Below, piece after piece: positions 10,040-19,530 of a stretch of DNA of 64,000 nt; the first letter of the stretch is position 1; each line of letters starts with the position of its first letter. The notes under the pieces were generated by a model. That model searched no databases and was not told the origin of the DNA. It saw only the letters and a program-made list of their open reading frames with translations. This stretch comes from Microthrixaceae bacterium (GTDB lineage: Bacteria > Actinomycetota > Acidimicrobiia > Acidimicrobiales > Microtrichaceae), in assembly GCA_027493675.1 (NCBI GenBank), contig JAOSKI010000006.1, forward strand, positions 23,396 to 87,395, given 5' to 3'. Made by a program: the position numbers and the translations under genes.

Positions 10040-11078
10040 TCAGCGCCGACCACCCGTCCGATTCGTCATGACGAGCGTCACCCATCCGTCGCTGCTGTAC
10101 TCACGCATCACCTCGCTCGGTTCCAGCGCTGCCAGCGCACGATCACGTTGATCGACCAACAGGCCCGACACGACGATCGCGCCACCTGGCCTGCACATCG
10201 CTTGCAGATCGCGGCCGTGCTCCTCGATCACCGGGATCAACACGTTGGCCACCACCACGTCGAAGCACTGGCCTCTGTGGCAAAGCGGAGCGATCCCACC
10301 GTCGCGGAACTCGTATCGCTCCCCCACCCCGTTCGCTGAGGCCACGGCCCGGCTGGCCGTGCGAGCCGTCGGATCGATGTCCACGCCCACGGCTTCCTGT
10401 GCTCCGAGCAGCAACGCGCCCCACGGCCAGGATCCCGCTGCCACAACCCACATCCGCGACGGTGCATCCCGGACGGAGCCGGGCGAGGGCGGTTCGGCCG
10501 TCGCCTCCTGGCTGGACATTGCCGTCATGGGGCACATCGCCACCGTGCGGTGCCATCAGATCTCCGAGCGCCTCCAGGCACATGCGAGTGGTCGGGTGAC
10601 TTCCCGAGCCGAAGGCCCGACCGGGGTCCACCACCAACTCGACCGGTGACCGCCCGATCGGATCCGGCCGGAGCGCGCCTGAACGCACGGAGGCGACTTC
10701 GACCCAGGGTGGCCGCACCAGGAAGGGGCCGGCCGTGACCGCCTCCGCATGCTCCCGCCAAGCGTCGGCCCATGCCGCATCGATGACGGGGAACTCGATG
10801 GCAGCCGCCGGGAACACCGTGCCCAACCAGTTTGTGAATCCCTCGACATGCGCGGTGACAACATCACCGGTGACTCCAACAGCCGCCTCGATGGCCACCG
10901 ACGACGTGGCCGGCTCCGGCCCGATCGACTCCGGCGCGACAGCCTCCTCGGCCACCGCCGATGCGCCACACTGGAGGAGCCGGTCGGCGACCAGCTCTGC
11001 CTGATCGGATGTGCACACCACCCTGAGCACCCTCCGGTCCGTTCGGTCAATTCGGTCCGTCCGGCCCGTCGAGTTCAT
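10040..11078 (-). CDS. prmA: Ribosomal protein L11 methyltransferase (one frameshift)
   Basis: SAM-dependent trimethylation of ribosomal protein L11, in the cytoplasm. The N-terminal recognition domain leads into [27 protein letters not shown] and the SAM-binding [16 protein letters not shown]. After an extra base in the C run 10419-10422 (plus strand) the other frame continues [19 protein letters not shown], then [13 protein letters not shown] and [11 protein letters not shown]. The block FGSGSHPTT is diagnostic of PrmA. The first codons encode a repetitive [12 protein letters not shown] stretch, so the true start may lie a little further in. About 345 residues is slightly longer than usual. 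Confidence 0.88.
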
Positions 11079-11176
11079 CAGGCCGTCGATCCGGTCTCTC
11101 GATCCCCCAACGGCTGTGTCGCACCATCGGGATCACGGGGTGCGGGACCGCTCACCGGTGCAACGGCGGCCGCTCG

Positions 11177-11965
11177 TCAGCCGGTGAAGTCGAAGCTGGA
11201 GTCGTAGACGCCGTAGGACCGGGTGGTCACTCCGTTCGCCTCGCCGCCCTCGTAGGAGTCGAGCCCCTCGGAGAGCTCAAAGGTCACTTCGCCGCCCTCC
11301 TCCGCTGTGATCTCCCCTGCGAACAACGCCGCGGTGCAGATGGACGAGTCCGCCGTGAACGGTCCCGTTCCCCAGACCGAGCCCGGCGTTCCGTCGGCCA
11401 TGCAGGTCACTGTGAAGGGACCCTCCTCGTTGGCGTAGAAGTTGGCCGCCCGGTCCCATGCGATCTCCGCGGCCACCTCCAGTTCCTCGGCGTCGGGGAA
11501 GACGAAGCTCCCCTCCCAGGTGCCATAGGGCTGCGACTCGACGTCGTTGTAGGTGGAACCGAAGTACTCCTGTTCGCCGGCTGCGATCTCGATGGTGACC
11601 GTGCCCCCTCGTCGAAGGTGATGAGGCCCACCTGCACCGCCGCGGTGCACACCGAGGAGTCGTCGGTGTAGACGTTGGTGCCCCACACCTCCCCGCGGTG
11701 CCCTCCGGGGGCAATCGAACTCGGCGGTCGTTCCGTTCTCGCCTCGCATGGCGGCTGCCGTCTCGCTCCAGGGGCCCTCACCCTGCTGTTCACGCTCGCC
11801 CTCAGCGACGTCGTCCTCGGTGGCCGAATCGTCTGTGGGCGCATCGGTCGTCGGGGCCGCGGTGGTGCTGGTCGGTTTCGCGACCTTCTCCTCCGAGCTG
11901 CACCCGAGGGCCATCAGGCCGATCGCGACCGTTGCGACAAGTAGGGCAATCCGATTGTTTCGCAC
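11177..11965 (-). CDS. Lipoprotein with two LCCL domains (compensated frameshift)
   Basis: An exported, lipid-anchored protein of unknown role. It has a signal peptide ending LMALGCSS and a Thr/Asp/Glu-rich linker. Two LCCL modules follow, the second intact (VWGTGPFTADSSICTAAL to YGVYDSSFDF). The first reads HRGEVWGTNVYTDDSSVC in the shifted frame between about 11708 and 11605, then TIEIAAGEQEYFGST and GTWEGSFVF in the main frame. LCCL modules are small disulphide domains found in eukaryotic extracellular proteins and in some bacterial secreted proteins, where they may bind lipid or sugar. Each module ends in the characteristic YG.W/Y.SSF.F motif. It is transcribed divergently from sdhC. Confidence 0.7.
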   Translation of the reverse strand: MRNNRIALLVATVAIGLMALGCSSEEKVAKPTSTTAAPTTDAPTDDSATEDDVAEGEREQQGEGPWSETAAAMRGENGTTAEFDCPRRAPRGGVGHQRLHRRLLGVHRGGAGGPHHLRRGGTVTIEIAAGEQEYFGSTYNDVESQPYGTWEGSFVFPDAEELEVAAEIAWDRAANFYANEEGPFTVTCMADGTPGSVWGTGPFTADSSICTAALFAGEITAEEGGEVTFELSEGLDSYEGGEANGVTTRSYGVYDSSFDFTG

Positions 11966-12086
11966 AGCCGGAGTCTAGTCCTGCGCTTCAGCGAACCGGC
12001 TCCCGAGTGGTCCTCGGGGACACCGAAGCCGAGCGCCGTCGGGACACTGAACGCGAAGTCGGCGGCGGTGCACCCCGCCCACCGAT

Positions 12087-12101
12087 GACCTGACACAGGT
12101 C
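12087..12101. promoter_or_regulatory. Short palindrome in the lipoprotein/sdhC divergent spacer
   Basis: GACCTG and CAGGTC flank ACA. It lies midway between the divergent start codons of the LCCL lipoprotein and sdhC, where an operator for either would be expected. With only six-base arms the support is weak. Confidence 0.25.
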
Positions 12102-12242
12102 CACATGTTTGGGTCGTTGCGTCGGGGACGGTAGGTTCGGCAACGCACCAGGTTCAACCCTGGTTCCGTGCGCAGTTGCACGGATCGCCAGACACGGATG
12201 GGTCGGCAAGCCCGACCCTCGACAACTCGGAGGCAGCGGGCG

Positions 12243-12989
12243 ATGACCCAAGCCATTGAGCGCCCAGGGGCGGATGCCCCGGTGGTGAACGGGACCCAAC
12301 CGAAGAACCGGCCGTGGCCGGTCGAGTTCGCATCGAGCGCGGTCGGCAAGAAGTGGATCATGGCGATCTCCGGCCTGGCCCTGATCGGGTTCGTCCTCGC
12401 CCACGCGTTCGGCAACCTCAAGCTCTACTTCGGCCAGGAGGACTTCGACCACTACGCCGAATCACTGCGGACGCTGATGTACCCGGTCATCCCCCGCACG
12501 TGGACCCTGTGGGGGATGCGCATCGGCCTGGCCACCATGTTCGTCGTCCACATCGGTTCGGCGATTTCGCTGACTCGCATGAACCAGCGGGCGCGTCCCA
12601 CCAGGTACCAGTCACCCCGCCACTACATCGCCGCGAACTTCGCGAGCCGCACGATGCGCTGGACCGGCATCATCGTGGCGCTGTACCTGCTGTTCCACCT
12701 GGCGGATCTCACCTGGGGGTTCGCCAACCCGGACTTCGTGCGTGGCCACGCGTACGAGAACCTGGTGGCGAGCTTCGAGCGGGTACCGGTGGCGGTCCTC
12801 TACATCCTCGCCAACGTCGCACTCGGCATCCACCTGTTCCACGGCGGCTGGTCGATGTTGCAGTCGATGGGCATCAACAGTCCCCGCTACAACGGTGCCC
12901 GCCGGGCCTTCGCGGCCGGCCTCGCCGTCGTGATCACGCTCGTCAACGTCTCGTTCCCGCTCTCGGTGCTGTTGGGCATCGTGGACTGA
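12243..12989 (+). CDS. sdhC: Succinate dehydrogenase cytochrome b subunit
   Basis: Membrane anchor of succinate:quinone oxidoreductase, with five predicted helices and no frameshift. The ATG at 12243 has a GGAGG about 9 nt upstream. Helices include WIMAISGLALIGFVLAHAF, MRIGLATMFVVHIGSAISL, GIIVALYLLFHLADL, VLYILANVALGIHLFHGG and GLAVVITLVNVSFPLSV. Histidines in LAHAFGNL, VHIGS, LFHLAD and IHLFHG are the likely ligands of two b-type haems, as in the single-subunit (type B) anchors of Bacillus- and Wolinella-like enzymes. This fits the separate-subunit order sdhC-sdhA-sdhB with no sdhD. Confidence 0.93.
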   Translation: MTQAIERPGADAPVVNGTQPKNRPWPVEFASSAVGKKWIMAISGLALIGFVLAHAFGNLKLYFGQEDFDHYAESLRTLMYPVIPRTWTLWGMRIGLATMFVVHIGSAISLTRMNQRARPTRYQSPRHYIAANFASRTMRWTGIIVALYLLFHLADLTWGFANPDFVRGHAYENLVASFERVPVAVLYILANVALGIHLFHGGWSMLQSMGINSPRYNGARRAFAAGLAVVITLVNVSFPLSVLLGIVD

Positions 12990-13034
12990 TGCCCCAGCCA
13001 GCGCACACACCGGCCGGCCAGGAGGAAGCTCCCC

Positions 13035-14964
13035 TTGACACTCACGCTTGATTCCAAGACCCCCGACGGTCCACTCGAGGACAAGTGGGACAACCACAAG
13101 TTCGACCTGAAGCTGGTCGCCCCCAACAACCGCCGCCGCTTCGAGGTGATCGTGGTCGGCACCGGTCTCGCGGGGGCGGCGGCCGCCGCCACGCTCGGCG
13201 AGCTCGGCTACAACGTCAAGGTCTTCACCTACCACGACTCCCCCCGCCGGGCGCACTCGATCGCCGCCCAGGGCGGGATCAACGCCGCCAAGAACTACCG
13301 CAACGACGGCGACAGCGTCTTCAGGCTCTTCTACGACACCATCAAGGGAGGCGACTACCGCAGCCGTGAGGCCAACACCTACCGCCTCGCCCAGGTGTCG
13401 CTGAACATCATCGACCAGTGCGCCGCGCAGGGCGTCCCGTTCGCCCGCGAGTACGGCGGGCTGCTCGACAACCGTTCCTTCGGCGGCGCCCAGGTAGCGC
13501 GCACCTTCTATGCCCGCGGCCAGACCGGCCAGCAGTTGCTGCTCGGGGCCTACCAGGCGCTCGCCCGTCAGATCCACCTCGGCACCGTCACCCTGCACAA
13601 CCGCACCGAGATGCTGGATGTGGTCGTGCGCGACGGGCGTGCAGTGGGGATCACCACCCGCGACCTGCTGACCGGCGAGCTCGCCGCGCACTCGGGCCAC
13701 GCGGTGCTGCTGTGCACCGGCGGCTACGGCAACGTCTACTACCTGTCGACCAACGCCATGGCGTGCAACGTGAGCGCCACCTGGCGGGCCCACCGCAAAG
13801 GGTGCGGCCTTCGCCAACCCCTGCTTCACGCAGATCCACCCGACCTGCATCCCCCCTGCCGACGAATCGCAGTCGAAGCTGACGCTCATGTCGGAGTCGC
13901 TGCGCAACGACGGTCGGATCTGGGTCCCCAAGGGCTTCGACGACGAACGACGCGCCGCCGACATCCCCGAAGGCGAACGCGACTACTACCTGGAGCGCAA
14001 GTACCCGAGCTTCGGCAACCTGGTGCCCCGCGACGTCGCCTCGCGCAACGCGAAGACCGTCGTCGACGAAGGCCGCGGCGTCGGTCCGCTGCACAACGGG
14101 GTGTTCCTCGACTTCGCGGACGCGATCCAGCGTCACGGCCGCGAGACGATCGAGGAGCGCTACGGGAACCTGTTCGACATGTACGAGCGCATCACCGGGG
14201 AGAACCCCCTACGAGACCCCGATGCGCATCTACCCGGCCACCCACTACACGATGGGTGGGCTGTGGGTGGACTACAACCTCCAGACCACCATCCCGGGCC
14301 TGTTCGCACTCGGCGAAGCCAACTTCTCCGACCACGGGGCGAACCGCCTCGGCGCCTCGGCGCTCATGCAGGGCCTCTCAGACGGGTACTTCGTGGCCCC
14401 CTCCACCGTGGCCGGCTACCTGGCGCAGTGGCTGGGCACCGAGCCCGTTCCCACCGACGACGCTGCGTTCCGTGAGTCGCTCGAGGAGACCCGTGGGCGC
14501 ATCGACTCGCTCGTGAGCGTCAACGGCACCTCCTCGGTGGACCACTACCACCGTGAGCTCGGCAAGATCGTGTGGGACCGCTGCGGCATGAGCCGCAACG
14601 CAACCGGGCTCGAGAAGGCACTCGCGGAGATCCCCGCGCTCCGTGAGCAGTTCTGGTCCGACGTACGGGTGCCCGGGCGCGCCGACGGCATGAACCAGTC
14701 ACTCGAGAACGCGTTGCGGGTGGCGGACTTCATGGAGCTGGCCGAGCTGAAGGTCCGCGACGCCCTGCACCGCGAGGAGTCGTGCGGCGGCCACTTCCGC
14801 GAGGAGAGCCAGACCGAGGACGGCGAGGCCAGGCGCGACGACGACAACTTCGCCTACGTGGCGGCTTGGGAATGGGGCGGGGAGAACATCCAGCCGATGC
14901 GATCCTCAACAAGGAACCCCTCGAATTCGAACGCGTCGAACTCACCCAGCGCAGCTACAAGTGA
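13035..14964 (+). CDS. sdhA: Succinate dehydrogenase flavoprotein subunit (three frameshifts)
   Basis: FAD-bearing catalytic subunit oxidising succinate to fumarate. A TTG start follows AGGAGG. Blocks in order are [20 protein letters not shown] (FAD binding), [15 protein letters not shown] (flavinylation His region), [15 protein letters not shown] (active site), [39 protein letters not shown] and a C-terminus ending [16 protein letters not shown]. The frame changes at 13797-13801 (extra A/G), at the C run 14205-14209 (one C too many) and near 14895 (one base missing). Joined length is about 643 residues, normal for the family. The last frameshift makes an artificial read-through into sdhB. 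Confidence 0.93.
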
Positions 14965-15040
14965 CCCACCGACAGCGAACGCACGCACACACGGCGCACA
15001 AGCAGACAGCGACACCCCCGCACTCACAAGTGAGGCAACC

Positions 15041-15817
15041 ATGAAAGTTCTCAAGCTCAGCCTGCGGGTCTGGCGTCAGGATGGCCCCGACGCCCCCGGA
15101 GGATTCGAGACCTACGACGTCGAGATCCCCGACGACGCCTCGTTCCTCGAGATGCTCGACAAGGTCAACGAGAACCTGTTCCAGGCCGGCGCCGAACCCA
15201 TCACCTTCGACCACGACTGCCGTGAAGGCATCTGCGGTACCTGCGGGGTGATGATCGACGGTCAGGCCCACGGTCCCCAGAAGGCGACCGCCACCTGTCA
15301 GCTGCACATGCGTCAGTTCAGCAGCGGCCAGACGATCCAGATCGAACCGTGGCGCGCTGCGGGGTTCCCGATCGTCAAGGACCTGATGGTCAACCGTGCG
15401 GCTTTCGACCGCATCGTGGAATCCGGTGGCTACGTCACGGTTACGACCGGCGCCGCGCCCGACGCGAACGAGATCCCGATTCCCAAGGATGCAGCCGACT
15501 CGGCCATGGACGCCGCCGCCTGCATCGGTTGCGGCGCATGCGTGGCGGCGTGCCCGAACTCCGCTGCCAACCTGTTCACCGCCGCCAAGATGCAGCACCT
15601 CAACCTGTTGCCACAGGGCCGGGCGGAGCGCTGGAGCCGAGCGGAGGACATGGTCGAGACGATGGAGGAGTACTTCGGGTCCTGCACCAACCACGGTGAG
15701 TGCCAGGAGGCGTGCCCGAAGGAGATCTCGATCGACTTCATCGCCATGATGAACCGCGACTACCTGAAGGCGAAGCTCGTCAACCGGCGTCGCCTCGGTG
15801 AGCGCAAGATCGGCTGA
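15041..15817 (+). CDS. sdhB: Succinate dehydrogenase iron-sulphur subunit
   Basis: Electron-transfer subunit, 258 residues, intact. The N-terminal ferredoxin domain has [15 protein letters not shown] plus a later Cys in TATCQLH for the 2Fe-2S centre. The C-terminal domain has [12 protein letters not shown] and [12 protein letters not shown] for the 4Fe-4S and 3Fe-4S centres. The start is the ATG of [13 protein letters not shown], not an upstream codon. The same frame is open for a further 270 codons upstream only because of the frameshift in sdhA. The 76-bp gap after sdhA suggests one transcript for sdhCAB. Confidence 0.96.
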   Translation: MKVLKLSLRVWRQDGPDAPGGFETYDVEIPDDASFLEMLDKVNENLFQAGAEPITFDHDCREGICGTCGVMIDGQAHGPQKATATCQLHMRQFSSGQTIQIEPWRAAGFPIVKDLMVNRAAFDRIVESGGYVTVTTGAAPDANEIPIPKDAADSAMDAAACIGCGACVAACPNSAANLFTAAKMQHLNLLPQGRAERWSRAEDMVETMEEYFGSCTNHGECQEACPKEISIDFIAMMNRDYLKAKLVNRRRLGERKIG

Positions 15818-15922
15818 GCCGCCCAAACCGCTTTCGAAGAGGGCTGCGCTACAATGGGCTCTGTCGTGCAAGGGCAGGGCGCCGCTTCGGCCTCGCACCA
15901 CCCAGATCCCCATGGAGGACCC

Positions 15923-16439
15923 ATGCGTCTACGCCACATGCTTCCCATCCCGCTGCTTCTCCTGGGCGCTCTGGTCGCTCCGGCATGCTCCAGCGACGAC
16001 AGCTCCGACACGGCCTCGGGCAGTTCCAACGAGCGTGAGTCCGGTGCCGACACCGGAGATACCGGAGACACCGGCGATTCGGGTGATTCCGGATCCAACC
16101 CCGACGAGGTTCCCGGCCTCGATGATCTGACCGAGAGCATTCCAGGCCTCGATGACATGGGTGACTGCATCACCCAGGCCACTGCGTTCAGCTCGCTCTA
16201 CTTGGAGGCGCTCGGGGGCGAGGACGGGCGCAAGGGATGCTCAGAAGAAGGCCGGAAGAGCTCAAGTCGGTGCTTCCCGAGGACCTCCATGACGACATCG
16301 AAGTGATCTCCAACGCCATTGGCGAGGTCGCCGAGGAAGGCCTGCTTAGCGGCAGCGACGCCTCGAGAGCAAGGAGTACAAGGCAGCCGAGCAGGCTATC
16401 CAGAAGTACTTCGAGAAGGAGTGCGGCTCCGGCGGCTGA
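15923..16439 (+). CDS. Small putative lipoprotein (frameshifted)
   Basis: Starts MRLRHMLPIPLLLLGALVAP with a Cys in APACSSDD, a lipoprotein signal preceded by a good GGAGG. A low-complexity Asp/Gly/Thr/Ser linker follows (repeats of DTGDTGDSGD), then VPGLDDLTESIPGLDDMGDC. After a break near 16228 a helical tail reads EELKSVLPEDLHDDIEVISNA; a second break near 16365 leads to QKYFEKECGSGG before the stop. About 170 residues. I do not recognise the family. It may have two cysteines forming a disulphide (MGDC, KECG). Confidence 0.6.
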
Positions 16440-16445
16440 CCGGTC

Positions 16446-16867
16446 GTGAGTGGTGCGCACCCGGAGACCTCCATGCTCGGAAGGGCCGTCGAGCCCGGCG
16501 GAGTACGGCCGCCTCGAGTTCTTCGAGGTCGAGCGTCCAGTCCGGGTGACTTTCCGCACCGAGGGCTTCGAGGCCCTCTGCCCAGCGGTCGAGGGCGTCC
16601 AACCCGACATCTACTCCGCTGCGATCGCCTACACGGCCCCTCACCCACGCCATCGAGTCGAAGTCGCTGCGGTTGTGGCTGGTCACCTTCAGGGACCGCC
16701 GCATCTTCGCCGAACACCTCGCCGTGGAGATCCACGACCACGTGGCCGCGCACGAGCCCGCTGTCGGAGACGTCTCAGTGTGCCTGGTGCAGAGCGCCCG
16801 TGGCGGCATCACCACCGTCGTGGAACATCCACCACCTACCCGATCAGCGCTCGGCGATCCGGCATAG
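16446..16867 (+). CDS. queF: 7-cyano-7-deazaguanine reductase (frameshifted)
   Basis: NADPH-dependent reduction of preQ0 to preQ1 in queuosine biosynthesis. The first frame gives EYGRLEFFEVERPVRVTF and FEALCPAVEG, whose Cys is the thioimide-forming nucleophile, then QPDIYSAAIAY. After a break near 16640 the next frame gives AIESKSLRLWLVTFRDR and FAEHLAVEIHDHV, then QSARGGITTVVEH. ESKSL and RGGI are signature blocks of the short unimodular QueF. Length is about 140 residues. The exact N-terminus is unclear because of a possible indel near 16500. No other queuosine gene is nearby. Confidence 0.8.
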
Positions 16868-17288
16868 GGCACCGAGATCGGTGGTGCAATCCGGCGTCGA
16901 CCAGGCGCCGCTGCGAGATTGGGGCGGCCGACCCATCAGCAGTCAGGGCAAGAATGCCTGTTCCGATTCGGCCCAGGTCGACCTACTGTTGATCCCAGAG
17001 AGCGACCCGGACTCGACACCCGGATCTGCCCACTGGAACGTCCCGGTCACACCGGGATGGAGGGTATGCCGGGCCGTGGTCGGATGTGCAGGGGCGATGC
17101 ATCCGACCACCGCCCGGACACGTGCCGATGCGGCAATTCGAGCGGCGTGCCGGACTCCGCACGTCGCGTCGGGGGACAACGCCGGGGCGACGCCACCTCA
17201 CCTGTCAGTTGCATCGGATCCCGCTCACGATCAAGTCGCGCGGGTGAGACATCTGACCATTTCGCTCGACTGGTGGGAAGAGCTGCCG
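16868..17288. other. Spacer of 421 bases without a recognisable gene
   Basis: Frames are open for short stretches on both strands but show no family resemblance, no good ribosome binding site and lower coding character than the neighbours. I see no long repeat or palindrome here. Confidence 0.4.
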
Positions 17289-17883
17289 ATGAGCAAGTGT
17301 GAGATCGATTCACACACACGGACACGGAGCGGGATGGTGGCGGACAAGGTGAATGGCGACAGCGCAGCCGACGACGCTCTCGAGAGCGCCCTCAGCAGAG
17401 CGTTGAAGAAGGCCGACCGGGCCGCTGGAGAAGGTCGCCCGTGCCCAGAAGCGGGCCAGCCGTTCGAAGAAGAGCGCCAAGCGAGCCGAGCAAAGGGCGG
17501 ATCTCGCCGAGGAACGCGCCGACCTGGCCCGACGGAAGGCCAAGCGGTGGAAAGACCGGGCTCGGGCAGCCGAAGTCCAGATAGCGGTGCTGCAGGACCT
17601 GAACCGGCAACTCACCACGAGCTATCGCGAGGACCGGGCAGCTGACGCCGCGGCGATGCACTTTGCCGCCGAGGCGGTGGCCGCTTTCGCCGCCGATGCC
17701 GTGGCGCTGCGGGAGATCAACCGCGACGAGGACAACCCCGAGTACCTGGACCACCTGACCTTCAGGCTGCGCCAGAACCTCCTCGAGGCCCGGTCGTTCC
17801 TCGACGAACAAGGTGAGGTCGGGCGCTCAGCGGACCTTGCCGACCTCCTGAACGCGCTGCCGCCCAACGTCCAACGTCGCTGA
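17289..17883 (+). CDS. Coiled-coil hypothetical protein (one frameshift)
   Basis: About 198 residues after joining. The first 48 codons (MSKCEIDSHTRTRSGMVADK onward) lead to SALSRALKKADRAA. A missing base near 17428 then shifts to the frame reading EKVARAQKRASRSKKSAKRA and further Ala/Arg/Lys/Glu heptads to about residue 100, a strong basic coiled coil. The rest is an Ala-rich helical domain (FAAEAVAAFAADAVALREIN) ending NALPPNVQRR. No membrane helix is seen. The ATG at 17289 has GGGAAG upstream. It is not a recognised family; histone-like or PspA-like roles are possible but unsupported. Confidence 0.6.
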
Positions 17884-17901
17884 AGGCGACCAGACGACCT
17901 G

Positions 17902-17950
17902 GTTCTGTGGGGTGTGCGTGGCGCTGAGCGCCACGCACACCCCACAGAAC
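17902..17950. repeat. Long perfect palindrome, family A copy 2
   Basis: 24-bp arms starting GTTCTGTGGGGTGTGCGTGG pair perfectly around one G. It lies 19 nt after the coiled-coil gene's stop. The arm is nearly identical to copy 3 and shares its ends with copy 1. Confidence 0.85.
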
Positions 17951-18011
17951 AGCGGTGGCACCGTCGAATCATCGACGGGATGGCGAATCAGCAACAGGAT
18001 AGGGTCGAACC

Positions 18012-18467
18012 GTGCAGTACCTGAGCGATGAGTGGATCGAGGCGGCCGACGCCGCTCTGGCCGCGGCATGGGCGTCGCGCGCCTCCGACTCCGACTCGGG
18101 CGACCGCGACGCTCTGGCGGGCGAACGTGGCCCGGACGGCGACACCGAGGCAGATGGCCAACACCACAGGACCACGATCGGGTACACGATCACCGCTGCA
18201 CCCGGGGGAAAGACCACATACCACCTGTTCGTCGGCGACGACGGCGCCGGTCTCGTGGCCGGCAAGCCGGCGGACGACGCCGACACCACCATGGAGCTCG
18301 ACTATGGAACGGCAGTGCAGATCGCCAAAGGCGAGACCTCACCTCAGGTGGCCTTCATGCAGGGCCGCTTGAAGCTGGGAGGCGACGTGACGCTGCTGAT
18401 CAAGGGCGTCGAACGGCTCTCGGCGATAGGTGACGCGCTCACTTCGATCACCGACGTCGAGTACTGA
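18012..18467 (+). CDS. SCP2 sterol-carrier-like protein
   Basis: Cytoplasmic protein of 151 residues with an intact frame. It has an N-terminal LSDEWIEAADAALAAAW and a variable acidic insert. The SCP2 fold follows, with TTIGYTITAAPGG, YHLFVGDDGAGLVAGKPA, MELDYGTAVQIAKGE and AFMQGRLKLGGDVTLLIKG. The GDxxxLLxL-type end is characteristic. Such single-domain proteins bind hydrophobic ligands and are abundant in actinobacteria that metabolise lipids or steroids. GTG start. Confidence 0.85.
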   Translation: MQYLSDEWIEAADAALAAAWASRASDSDSGDRDALAGERGPDGDTEADGQHHRTTIGYTITAAPGGKTTYHLFVGDDGAGLVAGKPADDADTTMELDYGTAVQIAKGETSPQVAFMQGRLKLGGDVTLLIKGVERLSAIGDALTSITDVEY

Positions 18468-18545
18468 ACCGAGCTGGAGTGCTGAGCTGACGTATCTCAG
18501 GGTCCGCCTGTGAACTGACAGGAGCCTTGCCGTTACCTTGGTGCA

Positions 18546-19461
18546 GTGCCGGAACTGCCCGAGATCCAGGCCCACGCCGAGCGCCTGACCCGCACCTTCA
18601 CAGGCACGGTCCTCGAACGGTTCGAGCCTCTCACGTTCACGGCACTCAAGACCGCCACCCCCGACCCGGGCGATGCAGTCGGGCTCACGCTCGTCTCGGT
18701 GGGCCACCGCGGCAAGTTCCTGCTGCTGCGCTTCGGTGACCACGACAACACCGCCGGACTCGATGTCACCGGCATGGGCGGTGTTGCCCACACGGCGGTC
18801 GCGATGACCTTCGTGGTCCATCTCATGCAGGGCGGGCGCCTGGTTCCAGACGAGAAGCCCTCCCCAGGCCCCGGGGAGGACTCGCCCGGTGGCGCCTATC
18901 AGGCGCCCCGTCCCTCCTGTTGACCGAGGCGGGAAAGGAGCGCAAGGCAGAGTGTGGGTCCTCGAAGGGGACCCGACGGCCGGAGATCACCCGGATGAGC
19001 CGGCGCCTCTCAGCGGGCTCGGTCCCGATGCCGACAAGGTGAGCCCCGGGGACTTCGCTGGGTTGCTGGCATCGAAGAACCAACGCGTGCACGGCTTCCT
19101 GCGCGACCAGCACGGTGTGGCCGGCATCGGTCGGATGCTCGCCAACGAGATCTGCCACCGGGCGGGTCTCTCACCGTTCGCCATGACGTCGAAGCTGACC
19201 GAGCAAGATCGCCGCTCCCTCCACGACGCGATGCGCGCCTGCATCAGCGAGGCGCTCGATTTCGAGCGGTCACGCGAAGCGATGTCGCGCTCGGCGGATC
19301 GGCCCGGGTCTGTGCACCGGCGCAAGGGGCAGGCGTGCCCGGTCTGTGGGGACACGATCCGCGCAGTTGAGTACACCGCGTATGAAGTGGACTACTGCCC
19401 GACGTGTCAGACCGACGGCAAGGTGCTGGCCGACAACACCACGAGCAGGTTCCTCAAGTAG
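18546..19461 (+). CDS. Formamidopyrimidine-DNA glycosylase / endonuclease VIII family (one frameshift)
   Basis: Base-excision repair glycosylase. After the GTG start the product begins PELPEIQ, with Pro and Glu as the catalytic N-terminus. The Lys of VGHRGKFLLLRF corresponds to the phosphate-contacting lysine. A helix-two-turn-helix region reads VHGFLRDQHGVAGIGRML, and a C-terminal zinc finger has CPVCG and CPTCQ. A single-base break in the interval 18890-18950 splits the gene. About 305 residues. The sequence resembles the divergent actinobacterial Fpg/Nei group, so whether it prefers oxidised purines or pyrimidines is not clear. Confidence 0.87.
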
Positions 19462-19472
19462 CAGGACCTGGC

Positions 19473-19521
19473 GTTCTGTGGGGTGTGCGTGGCGCACAGC
19501 GCCACGCACACCCCACAGAAC
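19473..19521. repeat. Long perfect palindrome, family A copy 3
   Basis: 23-bp arms starting GTTCTGTGGGGTGTGCGTGG are separated by ACA. It lies exactly between the convergent stops of the glycosylase and malate dehydrogenase genes, where a bidirectional terminator would fit, though no T run is present. Confidence 0.85.
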
Positions 19522-19530
19522 CGGCGCTTG

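Noticed and set aside
12612..13964. 450-codon minus-strand frame across sdhC and sdhA
   Set aside because: It is antisense to two certain genes and its codon usage mirrors theirs.
13795..14210. Programmed ribosomal frameshifting in sdhA
   Set aside because: There is no slippery heptamer or pseudoknot, and similar breaks occur in dozens of unrelated genes, so sequence error is simpler.
14222..15817. Apparent sdhA-sdhB fusion protein
   Set aside because: It arises from the frameshift near 14895. In the correct frame sdhA ends in RSYK at 14964 and sdhB has its own ATG at 15041.
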